Assembly: GCA_030154265.1 (NCBI GenBank)
Contig: JASKKH010000005.1
Span: 20,519 to 84,518, forward strand
Length of the DNA: 64,000 nucleotides
Reading direction: 5' to 3'
From: Clostridia bacterium
GTDB taxonomy: Bacteria; Bacillota; DSM-521; Neomoorellales; Neomoorellaceae
The notes under the pieces were generated by a model. It saw nothing but the letters and a program-made list of their open reading frames with translations, searched no databases and was not told the DNA's origin. The translations under genes and the position numbers were made by a program. Positions 26,625-34,581 of this stretch are shown here, one piece after another; position 1 is the first letter of the stretch; every line of letters begins with the position of its first letter.

Positions 26625-26854
26625 TGATTTATAGTCCTATACCCCCAGAAGTTATTTGGGAGGGAGCTTTAAATTATTCTCCTAAACTAGAAAAAATAAA
26701 AATCAATAATATCGAAGTTGAGGTAGAACCATTAAATCTAAACCAAGCTCGTATTGTCCGCATTTTTAGTACAGATCCATATGATTATTTAGATAATGCA
26801 TATCAACCTGGCTCTATAATAAACCTAGGTCCCCAAAGTATATCAAATCCTTAA
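26624..26854 (+). CDS. ylzJ: YlzJ-like small protein
   Basis: 76 residues, start GTG overlapping the tepA stop region (GGGAGG lies about seven bases upstream), beginning MIYSPIPPEVIWEG, which is the YlzJ family start. Function unknown. It regularly follows tepA in spore-forming Firmicutes. No membrane segment. Confidence 0.82.
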   Translation: MIYSPIPPEVIWEGALNYSPKLEKIKINNIEVEVEPLNLNQARIVRIFSTDPYDYLDNAYQPGSIINLGPQSISNP

Positions 26855-26933
26855 ACAGCAATTTAGTAAAACAAAATGTTCAGCTTGTGGGTCATTTTCC
26901 AAGCCGACGAACTAAAATAATTTTTTAAGTAAT

Positions 26934-26966
26934 AAAAAATGAACCTGGTATTAACCGGTTCATTTT
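26934..26966. terminator. Bidirectional terminator between ylzJ and rnj
   Basis: AAAATGAACC pairs with GGTTCATTTT; T-runs follow on the plus strand (TTATTTTT) and, on the minus strand, TTTTTTATTAC. It separates two convergent transcripts. Confidence 0.85.
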
Positions 26967-26982
26967 ATTTTTATAACTATTT

Positions 26983-28650
26983 TTAGACTTCCATTATAAT
27001 AGGCAAAATCATTGGTCGACGTCTAGTTTTCTCATAAAGAAATTTACCTAGACTATCTCTAATATTACTTTTAATTGTTGCCCAATCTGTTATTTTACGT
27101 TCCTCACATTTATCTAATGTTTGGCGCACCTTTTCTTTGGCCTCTTCAAGGAGTTCCTCGGCTTCTCTCACATATACAAAACCTCTTGATATAATATCTG
27201 GCCCTGCTAATACTGTTCCATTTTCTTTACTTAGTGTTAAAACCACTATTAACAAGCCATCTTGAGCAAGCTGCTTACGATCTCTTAGAACAATATTTCC
27301 AACATCACCTATTCCTAAACCATCAATTAATAAACGTCCAGAGCTAACTCTCCCACTAATACAAGCATGTTCACGAGTAATGTCTATTACCTGCCCATTT
27401 TCAGCTACAAATATATTTTGGGGAGGTATACCTAACTCTTCAGCTAGGTGAGCATGTTTGATTAGCATACGATGCTCTCCATGAACAGGTATAAAATATT
27501 TGGGTTTTACCATACTTAAAATCAACTTTAGTTCTTCTTGACTCGCATGTCCCGACACATGCACTCCTTCTATTGCTTCATGATAGACATTAGCCCCTTG
27601 TTTAAATAAATAATCAACCGTTCGTGATACTAATTTTTCATTACCCGGAATAGGCAAAGCAGATATTATTACTGTATCACCAGGAACAATTTCAATTTGC
27701 CGATGATCATTTCTGGCAATGCGGGTCAATGCTGACATAGGTTCTCCCTGGCTACCAGTAGAAATTATTACAACTTCATTTTTGGGCAAATAACCCAATT
27801 CACTTACCTCTACTAAAGTCCCTTCTGGTATATTGAGATAGCCAAGTTCTGAAGCAATACTAACCACATTAACCATACTTCTGCCAATAACAGCAACTTT
27901 ACGGTTATACTTATGGGCTGTAGAAATTATCTGTTGTACTCGATGTATGTTAGAAGCAAAACTAGCAACAATAATCCGTTCACGACTCTGACGAAAGATT
28001 TCATCAAAAGTTTCTCCGACTATACGTTCAGACATAGTATAGCCCGTTCGCTCAACGTTGGTACTATCTGATAATAGAACTAAAACACCTTCTTCGCCTA
28101 GTTGAGCAAACTTATAAAAATCAAAAACTTCTCCATCAATAGGAGTATAATCAATTTTAAAGTCACTCGTGTGGACAATCGTACCTACTGGTGTTCGTAT
28201 CGCTAAGGCCACCGTATCTGTAATAGAATGGCTAACATGTATAAATTCTACTTTAAAAGGGCCTAACCTTATTGTATCCCTTGGTTTAACCTGTTGTAAT
28301 CTGGCAGATACCGAATTCCCTTGTTCTTTCAATTTAGCTTGGATAAGAGCTAATGTTAATTTAGTGCCATAAACAGGTACATTTAAGTCTTTTAGAACAT
28401 ATGGCAGTGCCCCAATGTGGTCTTCATGCCCATGGGTTACGATGATACCTTTTACCATATGTCTATTTTCTATTAAATAACTGTAATCAGGAATAACAAC
28501 GTCAACACCAAGCATTTCATCCTCGGGAAAAGTTAAGCCACAGTCAATGACCAGTATGCTGTTCCCGTACCTGATCGCCATCATGTTCTTACCAATTTCC
28601 CCGAGTCCACCTAAGGGAATAAGGGATACTTTTTGCTCATTTTCGCCCAT
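26983..28650 (-). CDS. rnj: Ribonuclease J
   Basis: RNase J is a metallo-beta-lactamase/beta-CASP nuclease with 5'-3' exonuclease and endonuclease activity. The zinc motif HGHEDH is at residues 73-78; other signatures are SHSITDTVALAI, SDSTNVERTG, the beta-CASP block STGSQGEPMSAL, GHASQEELK and PVHGEHRML. 555 residues, normal. The position next to dapA and tepA corresponds to Bacillus rnjB. GGAGGTGG precedes the ATG. Substrates overlap with those of RNase Y, encoded in this window as well. Confidence 0.94.
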   Translation of the reverse strand: MGENEQKVSLIPLGGLGEIGKNMMAIRYGNSILVIDCGLTFPEDEMLGVDVVIPDYSYLIENRHMVKGIIVTHGHEDHIGALPYVLKDLNVPVYGTKLTLALIQAKLKEQGNSVSARLQQVKPRDTIRLGPFKVEFIHVSHSITDTVALAIRTPVGTIVHTSDFKIDYTPIDGEVFDFYKFAQLGEEGVLVLLSDSTNVERTGYTMSERIVGETFDEIFRQSRERIIVASFASNIHRVQQIISTAHKYNRKVAVIGRSMVNVVSIASELGYLNIPEGTLVEVSELGYLPKNEVVIISTGSQGEPMSALTRIARNDHRQIEIVPGDTVIISALPIPGNEKLVSRTVDYLFKQGANVYHEAIEGVHVSGHASQEELKLILSMVKPKYFIPVHGEHRMLIKHAHLAEELGIPPQNIFVAENGQVIDITREHACISGRVSSGRLLIDGLGIGDVGNIVLRDRKQLAQDGLLIVVLTLSKENGTVLAGPDIISRGFVYVREAEELLEEAKEKVRQTLDKCEERKITDWATIKSNIRDSLGKFLYEKTRRRPMILPIIMEV

Positions 28651-28704
28651 TCATCCACCTCCATTTATTTAAAATTAATGTAAAAAATATATAATGACAA
28701 CTAA

Positions 28705-28731
28705 AAACCGGGCCCTACGCCGGCCCGGTTT
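28705..28731 (-). terminator. Intrinsic terminator after dapA
   Basis: AAACCGGGCC pairs with GGCCCGGTTT across a seven-base loop, with TTTTTAG following on the minus strand. A T-run is also present on the plus side. It separates the lysine/dipicolinate operon from rnj. Confidence 0.88.
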
Positions 28732-28807
28732 CTTTTTCACGTTCTTCACACCAGCTATATATTATTATAACCGATTTCACCTTACCTAGCAACATTCTAT
28801 GGACTTT

Positions 28808-29686
28808 TTACAGAATACCTGCCTTCTTAAGCTCTTTAGCAATTATTTCCTTCTCAGTTTCATTTGCACCAACTAAAGGTAATCTTACCGGTCCAGCTGG
28901 TAACCCCATCATGTTTAAAGCTTCCTTCACTGGAACCGGGTTACTAGTAACAAATAAGGATTTAAAAATGGGGAAAAGTTCCTGATGTAATTTTGCTGCT
29001 TTTGTTATATCTCCATTTATGAAGGCCTTAATCATATCTTGCATTTTGTCCCCAACTACATGAGAAGCTACGCTAATAACACCATACCCTCCAACAGCCA
29101 TTGTAGGCAGCGTCATAGAATCGTCTCCTGCATAAAGATAAAAATCAGGAGGTGCTTGTTTTAATATATAAGTAACCTGATCAAGATCGCCACTAGATTC
29201 TTTAACTCCAATTATGTTATCAATTTCAGCCAAACGAAGAGTTGTAGCCGCCTCCATATTACATCCTGTTCGAGATGGAATATTATAAAGAATAATTGGT
29301 AACTTAGTCTCCGCAGCAATAGCTCTGAAATGTTGATATAAGCCTTCTTGTGAAGGACGGTTATAATAAGGTGCTACAAGTAATAAACCATCCACTCCAA
29401 TGACTTCTACTTCACGAGTTAATTCTATACTTGTTGCAGTGGAATTGGTTCCTGTTCCAGCAATTACAGCTGCTTTATCTCCAACTGCTTCTTTTACTGC
29501 TTTAAATAGTTGTAATTTTTCCTCATGTTCTAGGGTTGGTGTTTCCCCAGTAGTACCACATACAACCAAACTGTCACTTCCATGGTTGATCAGATAGGTT
29601 GCAATCTCTTTAGCTGCATCTAAATTTAACCTTCCTTCATTGGTAAAAGGAGTTACCATTGCTGTAAGAATTCTACCCCATTGCAT
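28808..29686 (-). CDS. dapA: 4-hydroxy-tetrahydrodipicolinate synthase
   Basis: DapA condenses pyruvate with aspartate semialdehyde, the first committed step to lysine, diaminopimelate and dipicolinate. The TIM-barrel motifs are present: GTTGETPTL, VIAGTGTNST, APYYNRPSQEGLYQHF, LYNIPSRTGCNM (Tyr and Arg of the active site) and GVKESSGDLDQ, with the Schiff-base Lys. 292 residues. GAGGTGAAAGCCC precedes the ATG. Last gene of the dapB-dpaA-dpaB-asd-dapA operon; dapG (aspartokinase), found here in Bacillus, is absent. Confidence 0.95.
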   Translation of the reverse strand: MQWGRILTAMVTPFTNEGRLNLDAAKEIATYLINHGSDSLVVCGTTGETPTLEHEEKLQLFKAVKEAVGDKAAVIAGTGTNSTATSIELTREVEVIGVDGLLLVAPYYNRPSQEGLYQHFRAIAAETKLPIILYNIPSRTGCNMEAATTLRLAEIDNIIGVKESSGDLDQVTYILKQAPPDFYLYAGDDSMTLPTMAVGGYGVISVASHVVGDKMQDMIKAFINGDITKAAKLHQELFPIFKSLFVTSNPVPVKEALNMMGLPAGPVRLPLVGANETEKEIIAKELKKAGIL

Positions 29687-29795
29687 GGGCTTTCACCTCG
29701 CTTTATTTATAACATAAATTCATGGCTTCCTTACTTATTACGTTTTGTTGCTGTAGCTATTTCTAATTATTAGTGTTAAGATAACCTTAAAAAAC

Positions 29796-30809
29796 CTATT
29801 TTAGAAGGCCTTCTTTTATTAATAATTCAGCAATTTGAACAGTATTGGTAGCCGCACCCTTACGCAAATTATCGGCTACCACCCAGAGATTTAAACCATT
29901 GTTAATAGAAAAATCTTCACGAATACGACCAACAAAAACCTCGTCACGTCCTTGGGCTTGAATTGCCAAAGGATAAGCCTTTGCTTCTAAATCATCTACA
30001 ACAACTATACCAGGAGCCTTACTTAAAATTTCCCTGGCTTCTGCTGCCGTAATTTTTTCCTTAGTCTCAATATTAACTGCTTCAGAGTGACTATGAAATA
30101 CAGGTACTCTCACAGCTGTGGCAGTAACCTTTATTTGATCATCACCCATAATCTTGCAGGTTTCATTTATCATTTTCATCTCTTCTTTACTGTAGTCGTT
30201 ATCCATAAATACATCAATTTGGGGTAGACAATTAAAAGCTATTTGCCATGGAAATACGTTACTCTTTACTTCTTCCCCTGCAAGTACCTGTTTGCTTTGT
30301 TCGGCTAATTCATCAATAGCATCTTGCCCAGCCCCAGAAACTGCTTGGTAAGTTGAAACAACAACACGTCTAATCCCTACAGCATCATAAATAGGTTTTA
30401 AAGCAACTACCATCTGAATAGTTGAACAATTCGGATTAGCAATTATACCTTTATGCCATCTAACATCTTGAGGATTAACTTCTGGTACCACTAGAGGAAC
30501 ATTAGGATCCATCCTAAAATTATTACTGTTATCAACTACAACTGCACCAGCCTCAACAGCTGCCTGACCAAAAATTTTGCTAGCTTGACCGCCAGCAAAA
30601 AGAGCTATATCAATTCCTTTAAAAGATTCTGGAGTAGTCTCTTCAATTACATATTCTTTCTCTTTAAAGGTCATTTTCTTTCCTGCTGAGCGACTTGTCG
30701 CTAATAACTTTAATTCACCAACAGGAAAATTCCTCTCTTCTAAAACCTTGAGCATTGTCTGCCCTACAGCTCCAGTACCAACTACAGCAACATTAAAAGT
30801 ACCACCCAT
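29796..30809 (-). CDS. asd: Aspartate-semialdehyde dehydrogenase
   Basis: Asd reduces aspartyl phosphate to the semialdehyde used by DapA. NADP motif VVGTGAVGQTM near the N-terminus, the catalytic Cys in NPNCSTIQMV (about residue 128), SGAGQDAIDEL and VFHSHSEAVNIE with the His region. I take ATG 30809 so the protein begins MGGTFNVAVVG; TTG 30836 would add nine residues of no family pattern. AAGGGGG lies rather far (15 bases) from this ATG. It follows dpaB closely. Confidence 0.94.
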   Translation of the reverse strand: MGGTFNVAVVGTGAVGQTMLKVLEERNFPVGELKLLATSRSAGKKMTFKEKEYVIEETTPESFKGIDIALFAGGQASKIFGQAAVEAGAVVVDNSNNFRMDPNVPLVVPEVNPQDVRWHKGIIANPNCSTIQMVVALKPIYDAVGIRRVVVSTYQAVSGAGQDAIDELAEQSKQVLAGEEVKSNVFPWQIAFNCLPQIDVFMDNDYSKEEMKMINETCKIMGDDQIKVTATAVRVPVFHSHSEAVNIETKEKITAAEAREILSKAPGIVVVDDLEAKAYPLAIQAQGRDEVFVGRIREDFSINNGLNLWVVADNLRKGAATNTVQIAELLIKEGLLK

Positions 30810-30836
30810 TGTTACTTTTATTAACCCCCTTATCAA

Positions 30837-31436
30837 CTACTTTTTTTCTTCTAAAGGACCTAAAATAACCGGTTGAATTTGCCGTCCTTCCAAACTTGCC
30901 ATAATAGAATCAACAATTAAGTCCATATTAGCAACTAAAGAATTAGGTTTACTAATAGGAGCATCTTGTCTTAAAGGCACAAGATAAATATTTTTAGTGT
31001 TTAAAGCCCTGCCCAAGTTTACAGCATTAGCCCCTAAAGCATCATTGGTTGCAACTGCTAATAATACAGGTCTTAAGTTTCGTAATTGTGCTTTTATTGC
31101 CATTAGTACTGGTGTATCAGTAATGCCATTAACCATTTTGGCAAGGGTATTTCCTGTACATGGTGCAACCACTAATATATCAAATAATTTTTTGGGTCCA
31201 ATCGGTTCAGCCGCCACAATGGTATCTATCGCTTTTTCCCCAGTTATACTTTCTACCTGATTTCTCCAGAAAACACTCTCACCAAAACGAGTATCATTAT
31301 CCCGAACTGAAGACGATATAATAGGAACAACTTTTGCTCCTTCATTAACAATCCTGGCTAATTGTGGTATTACGCTGCCAAGGGTACAATGAGAACCTGT
31401 TACGGCAAACCCTACCTTCTTACCTTTTAGTAACAT
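30837..31436 (-). CDS. dpaB: Dipicolinate synthase subunit B
   Basis: DpaB is the flavoprotein-like subunit of dipicolinate synthase, which makes the calcium-chelating compound of the spore core. It begins MLLKGKKVGFAVTGSHCTLGSV, then has PIGPKKLFDILVVAPCTGNTLAKM and NDALGANAVNLG, the flavin-binding fold motifs. 199 residues from ATG 31436, which has GGAGGTG ten bases upstream; the longer frame runs into dpaA. Established to act with DpaA late in the mother cell. Confidence 0.94.
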   Translation of the reverse strand: MLLKGKKVGFAVTGSHCTLGSVIPQLARIVNEGAKVVPIISSSVRDNDTRFGESVFWRNQVESITGEKAIDTIVAAEPIGPKKLFDILVVAPCTGNTLAKMVNGITDTPVLMAIKAQLRNLRPVLLAVATNDALGANAVNLGRALNTKNIYLVPLRQDAPISKPNSLVANMDLIVDSIMASLEGRQIQPVILGPLEEKK

Positions 31437-31462
31437 TTTAAAAAAACACCTCCACGTAGGGT

Positions 31463-32356
31463 TTACTGTCGTTCCATGCACTTCATAATAAGGCTAGGAT
31501 ATATACGGGCTAATATTAATCCTGCTGTCTTGGGTGCTACCTTTCCCGGTAAACCCAAAGCCAATACACTTTGGCGTTTAAGAGTTTCAGCAGCATAAAA
31601 ATCTGTTCCTCCTGGAGCTGAAGCTAAATCAATTATAACAACCTCAGGCTTGGTATTGGCCAAGATAGACTTGGTCAACACTTGATGGGGTACCGTATTA
31701 AAAATGACATCAGCTTTATTAATTACAGATGGCATATCATTAAACGAATAGGCTGCCCATCCTTCGGTATTAGCCCTAGCACGGTCAGCTTTTCCTCTAT
31801 CAATTACTGTTACTCTTGCACCAAGCCCATCTAACATACGCGCAAGGGTAAAACCGACTCGACCTAAACCTAGAACAAAAGCCTCACTACCGTGTAGGGT
31901 TACAGGAAGCTTCTGCATAGCTATCATAATAGCTCCTTCAGCAGTAGGAACAGAATTTAAAACAGCCATTTCGTCTAAGTTTGCCGTCTCAGTTAATTGC
32001 CATCCGTAGGTAGCAGCCAATTCTTTTAGAAATGAATTAGCTACTCCAACTAAAATAACAGTACCGGCAGGTATTGACTTAATTAATTTTTCATTAAAAT
32101 AAAATTTCTGCTGATTATCAGGGGTATAAATTTGCCCCTCTGTATTAACCCCTCGAACCGGCAGTATAATTACATTAACCCCTTTTACAGCTTCAACGGG
32201 ATTATCGTAATGTTGGTATCCTTCCTGCAGTTCTAGCTTTGGCAACCCACAAGCCTGTACGTTAGCTCCTAGTGATAATAATTCCTTCAAAAGAACAAAT
32301 TCACGCTGGTCTCCACCTAGCATCGCCACTTTAATTCCTGCCAGCATATAACCCAT
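31463..32356 (-). CDS. dpaA: Dipicolinate synthase subunit A
   Basis: DpaA is the NAD(P)-binding subunit of dipicolinate synthase. N-terminal domain begins IKVAMLGGDQREF; the Rossmann domain has VLGLGRVGFTLARMLDGLGA and a following VIDRGKADRARA; IDLASAPGGTDF is also typical. 297 residues. AGGAGG lies ten bases before the ATG. Presence of dpaA-dpaB is strong evidence for endospore formation. A candidate sigma-K promoter lies directly upstream. Confidence 0.94.
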   Translation of the reverse strand: MGYMLAGIKVAMLGGDQREFVLLKELLSLGANVQACGLPKLELQEGYQHYDNPVEAVKGVNVIILPVRGVNTEGQIYTPDNQQKFYFNEKLIKSIPAGTVILVGVANSFLKELAATYGWQLTETANLDEMAVLNSVPTAEGAIMIAMQKLPVTLHGSEAFVLGLGRVGFTLARMLDGLGARVTVIDRGKADRARANTEGWAAYSFNDMPSVINKADVIFNTVPHQVLTKSILANTKPEVVIIDLASAPGGTDFYAAETLKRQSVLALGLPGKVAPKTAGLILARIYPSLIMKCMERQ

Positions 32357-32399
32357 CCCGGAACGACCTCCTACGAACTCAGTTGCCTTTGCTTAATTG

Positions 32400-32427
32400 C
32401 AATATATGTGAAACTGACTTCAGAGGT
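32400..32427 (-). promoter_or_regulatory. Candidate sigma-K promoter before dpaA
   Basis: Minus strand ACC (32427-32425), 16-base spacer, CATATATTG (32408-32400). The sigma-K consensus is roughly AC, 16-17 bases, CATAnnnTA; only the last base of the -10 differs. It lies between the dapB stop and dpaA, in 72 bp that have no other evident role. The match is short, so chance cannot be excluded. Confidence 0.45.
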
Positions 32428-32428
32428 G

Positions 32429-33223
32429 CTAGTTATATAGTCCTAATAGATTTTCTAATCCGTATACCAACCCCCCAAGTTCTTGTACTTTGTTTATAGC
32501 CAGTAAAAGTCCAGGCAAGAAGGCTTCCCTGCTAGTAGTATCATGACGTATAGTTAACAATTGTCCCTTGTCTCCAAAAATAACCTCTTGGTGTGCAACT
32601 GCCCCAGGTAAGCGAACACTATGTACAGCCATACCTTTGTAAACAGCTCCACGTGCACCTTTAACAGTTTCTTCTGATGAAGGCAATTTTACTTCTTCAG
32701 TCTTAGAAGATATTAACTCAGCTGTTTTTAAAGCAGTACCCGAAGGAGCATCAATTTTTTTGTCATGATGCATTTCAATAATCTCTGCCCTTGGAAAATA
32801 TTTAGCAGCCTGCTCGGCAAAATACATCATTAAAATAGCTCCAATTGAAAAATTAGGGGCAATCACACAACCTACCTTCTGTTTTTCACAAAGTTGATGC
32901 AATTCATCAATTTGTTCTAAGCTAATTCCCGTAGTCCCAATTACAGGACTAACTCCTTGTTCTATAGCAAATTTAGCGTTATTAATAGCTGCAGTAGCCA
33001 CAGTAAAGTCAACCATAACCTGAGGTCGAGTAGCAACTATTACCGACGCCAAATCATTACTAATTACAACACCTTTTGTTTCAAGGCCAGTTAAAACACC
33101 AATATCCATCCCAACCTTCACACGGTCTACAGCCCCTACTACCTCAATATTTTCAGACTGTAATAAACCTCGGGTCATCTCCTGACCCATACGTCCTGCA
33201 ACTCCTGTAACTATGACCTTAAT
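32429..33223 (-). CDS. dapB: 4-hydroxy-tetrahydrodipicolinate reductase with a non-standard start codon
   Basis: DapB reduces the DapA product. The Rossmann motif VTGVAGRMGQEM lies at the very N-terminus and is needed for NAD(P)H; the later motifs IEMHHDKKIDAPSGTA and VIAPNFSIGAILMM are intact. The first standard in-frame start is the internal ATG at 33190, which would cut off the glycine motif. An upstream in-frame TGA leaves only TAT, AAA, ACG (33226) and ATT (33223) as start codons. ATT gives IKVIVTGVAGRMG, twelve bases from AAGGAG; ACG gives one more residue and nine-base spacing. 264-265 residues, a normal length. Confidence 0.85.
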   Translation of the reverse strand: MKVIVTGVAGRMGQEMTRGLLQSENIEVVGAVDRVKVGMDIGVLTGLETKGVVISNDLASVIVATRPQVMVDFTVATAAINNAKFAIEQGVSPVIGTTGISLEQIDELHQLCEKQKVGCVIAPNFSIGAILMMYFAEQAAKYFPRAEIIEMHHDKKIDAPSGTALKTAELISSKTEEVKLPSSEETVKGARGAVYKGMAVHSVRLPGAVAHQEVIFGDKGQLLTIRHDTTSREAFLPGLLLAINKVQELGGLVYGLENLLGLYN

Positions 33224-33253
33224 CGTTTTATATCACTCCTTAAAAAATAAAAG

Positions 33254-33281
33254 AAAACCTAGAGCATCCCGCTCCGGTTTT
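33254..33281 (-). terminator. Terminator of the lysine riboswitch
   Basis: AAAACC-GGAGC pairs with GCTC-TAGGTTTT on the minus strand, followed by CTTTTATTTTTT. An upstream TCCGG could pair with CCGGA of this stem as antiterminator. It lies just before the dapB ribosome binding site. Confidence 0.85.
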
Positions 33282-33311
33282 CTCCGGATTATCAGAATAC
33301 CCCTCAAATCG

Positions 33312-33498
33312 CCATCGTGCAAGTAGCGCTCCACCAAAAGGTGACAATCCGATACCTATTCGACATTCGGACCAGGATAATGGTCTGGGCAAACCTTTAT
33401 CCTTCGGCAACGAACCCTTTCATACTGGATCACAGGATGCCCACCTCACCAGTATTACTCTTGTCCGATGCACCTCTACCACACTACACACGAGATGA
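33312..33498 (-). promoter_or_regulatory. Lysine riboswitch (L box)
   Basis: Minus-strand landmarks in the family order: GGTAGAGGTGC, AAGAGTAAT, GAAAGGG, TTGCCGAAGG, GGATTGTCAC and TGGAGCGCTACTTG, with the terminal helix formed by the outer strands. This is the established L-box aptamer; lysine binding favours the downstream terminator. The regulated operon is dapB-dpaA-dpaB-asd-dapA. Confidence 0.94.
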
Positions 33499-33519
33499 GG
33501 TTATTATATTTTAAAAATA

Positions 33520-33548
33520 ATATTATCATTATCAAGACATTCTGTCAA
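33520..33548 (-). promoter_or_regulatory. Sigma-A promoter of the dapB operon
   Basis: TTGACA (33548-33543), 17-bp spacer, TAATAT (33525-33520) on the minus strand: a near-consensus promoter, about 20 bp before the lysine aptamer and overlapping the stop codon of ymxH. Confidence 0.85.
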
Positions 33549-33808
33549 TCTCTCCCACGACGACTATAACTCGGGTCCAAATTAACTACAATCACTTCAC
33601 TACCTATTTTATGAACACATTCCCAAGGAATTAATACTTCTTGCCGGCCACCAAAAAGGGAACCTAATCCCCCTCGAGGAGGTAAAACAATTGTATTAAC
33701 TGTGCCTTCCGCAATATTTATAATCAAATCAGCATCTGCAATATTCCCCAAACGCGATCCATCATAAAGATTAATTATTTCTTTACCCATAAGTTCAGTT
33801 AGTCGCAT
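33545..33808 (-). CDS. ymxH: YlmC/YmxH-family sporulation protein (PRC-barrel)
   Basis: 87 residues. Family pattern MRLTELMGKEIINLYDGSRLG, then a small beta barrel and the ending VIVVNLD. Members belong to the YlmC/YmxH group common in spore formers; function unclear. In Bacillus ymxH also precedes the dipicolinate genes. GGGAGGAAACAA precedes the ATG. Confidence 0.87.
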   Translation of the reverse strand: MRLTELMGKEIINLYDGSRLGNIADADLIINIAEGTVNTIVLPPRGGLGSLFGGRQEVLIPWECVHKIGSEVIVVNLDPSYSRRGRD

Positions 33809-33825
33809 TTGTTTCCTCCCACCAA

Positions 33826-34137
33826 TTACTTTACAAATAAATTTACAAAATTCAAAACAAAGGCTTGTATTATAGTTAAAATTAAAGCAACAATAGCTAA
33901 AGGATCAAATTGTACCCGACCAATAAAAATAGTTTCTGGAATATTTATTTTTAGAAAATTCACTACTAAAACTAAAGAAAGATAAATTCCCCCAGCTATG
34001 GATACTATTTCGGCTAACGCCCGGGAAAGGGGGCTATTTATGGGTTCTACTTCAACACTACGATAGTAACTAACCTTCATAAAAACAGCTAGGAAAACTA
34101 AGATTAAAATAAAAGCTAAAAACAAAAATGAAACCAT
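33826..34137 (-). CDS. Small integral membrane protein, unknown function
   Basis: 103 residues with three hydrophobic segments (about 2-20, 40-62 and 78-100) and a polar loop around residues 24-38. No family recognised. AAGGAGG lies seven bases before the ATG but is enclosed in a perfect 10-bp stem-loop (34147-34178). Lies between the dUTPase gene and ymxH, probably in the same transcript as both. Confidence 0.72.
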   Translation of the reverse strand: MVSFLFLAFILILVFLAVFMKVSYYRSVEVEPINSPLSRALAEIVSIAGGIYLSLVLVVNFLKINIPETIFIGRVQFDPLAIVALILTIIQAFVLNFVNLFVK

Positions 34138-34146
34138 ATACTATCA

Positions 34147-34178
34147 ATCCTCCTTCTTTAAAAACTATGAAGGAGGAT
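34147..34178 (-). promoter_or_regulatory. Stem-loop covering the ribosome binding site of the membrane protein gene
   Basis: On the minus strand ATCCTCCTTC pairs perfectly over 10 bp with GAAGGAGGAT, loop 12 bases. The 3' arm contains the whole Shine-Dalgarno sequence. The 3' side is not followed by a T-run, so this is not a typical terminator. Confidence 0.6.
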
Positions 34179-34185
34179 AAATACT

Positions 34186-34557
34186 TTATTCGTCAGTATA
34201 AGATGATTTGTATTCTTTTTTGCCTGTTAAACCTTGTTGACGTAAGAAATTTTCTTTATTTTTATTTATATATGCTTTATATAATTCCTCTGCATCAATA
34301 CCGCTTTTAACACACATGCTAATTAAAAAATGTAAAATATCAACTAGTTCACCTTTAATGGCTTCATGGTTTAAAGGATGTGGATTTTTCCACCACTTAA
34401 AATTTACTTCTTCTAGCAATTCTCCCAATTCAGAAATAATAGCCAGTACTTCTTTTTGTATCCATACATGATAGTCATAATTTTTTAAATTTCGCCGCTT
34501 AGCTAAGTCTGTATCAAACCGTTCTTGAAGCTCAAAAATATGTTCCAATTTATCCAT
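34186..34557 (-). CDS. Dimeric-type dUTP diphosphatase
   Basis: 123 residues, all-alpha NTP pyrophosphatase fold. Motifs of the dimeric dUTPase group: LFELQERFD-like start (HIFELQERFDTDLAKRR), EVLAIISELGELLEE (metal-binding Glu residues), FKWWK, and GELVDILHFLIS. Converts dUTP to dUMP, keeping uracil out of DNA. Bacillus places other genes here; TTGGAGGAAAACA precedes the ATG. Confidence 0.82.
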   Translation of the reverse strand: MDKLEHIFELQERFDTDLAKRRNLKNYDYHVWIQKEVLAIISELGELLEEVNFKWWKNPHPLNHEAIKGELVDILHFLISMCVKSGIDAEELYKAYINKNKENFLRQQGLTGKKEYKSSYTDE

Positions 34558-34581
34558 TGTTTTCCTCCAAAATATGTACTG

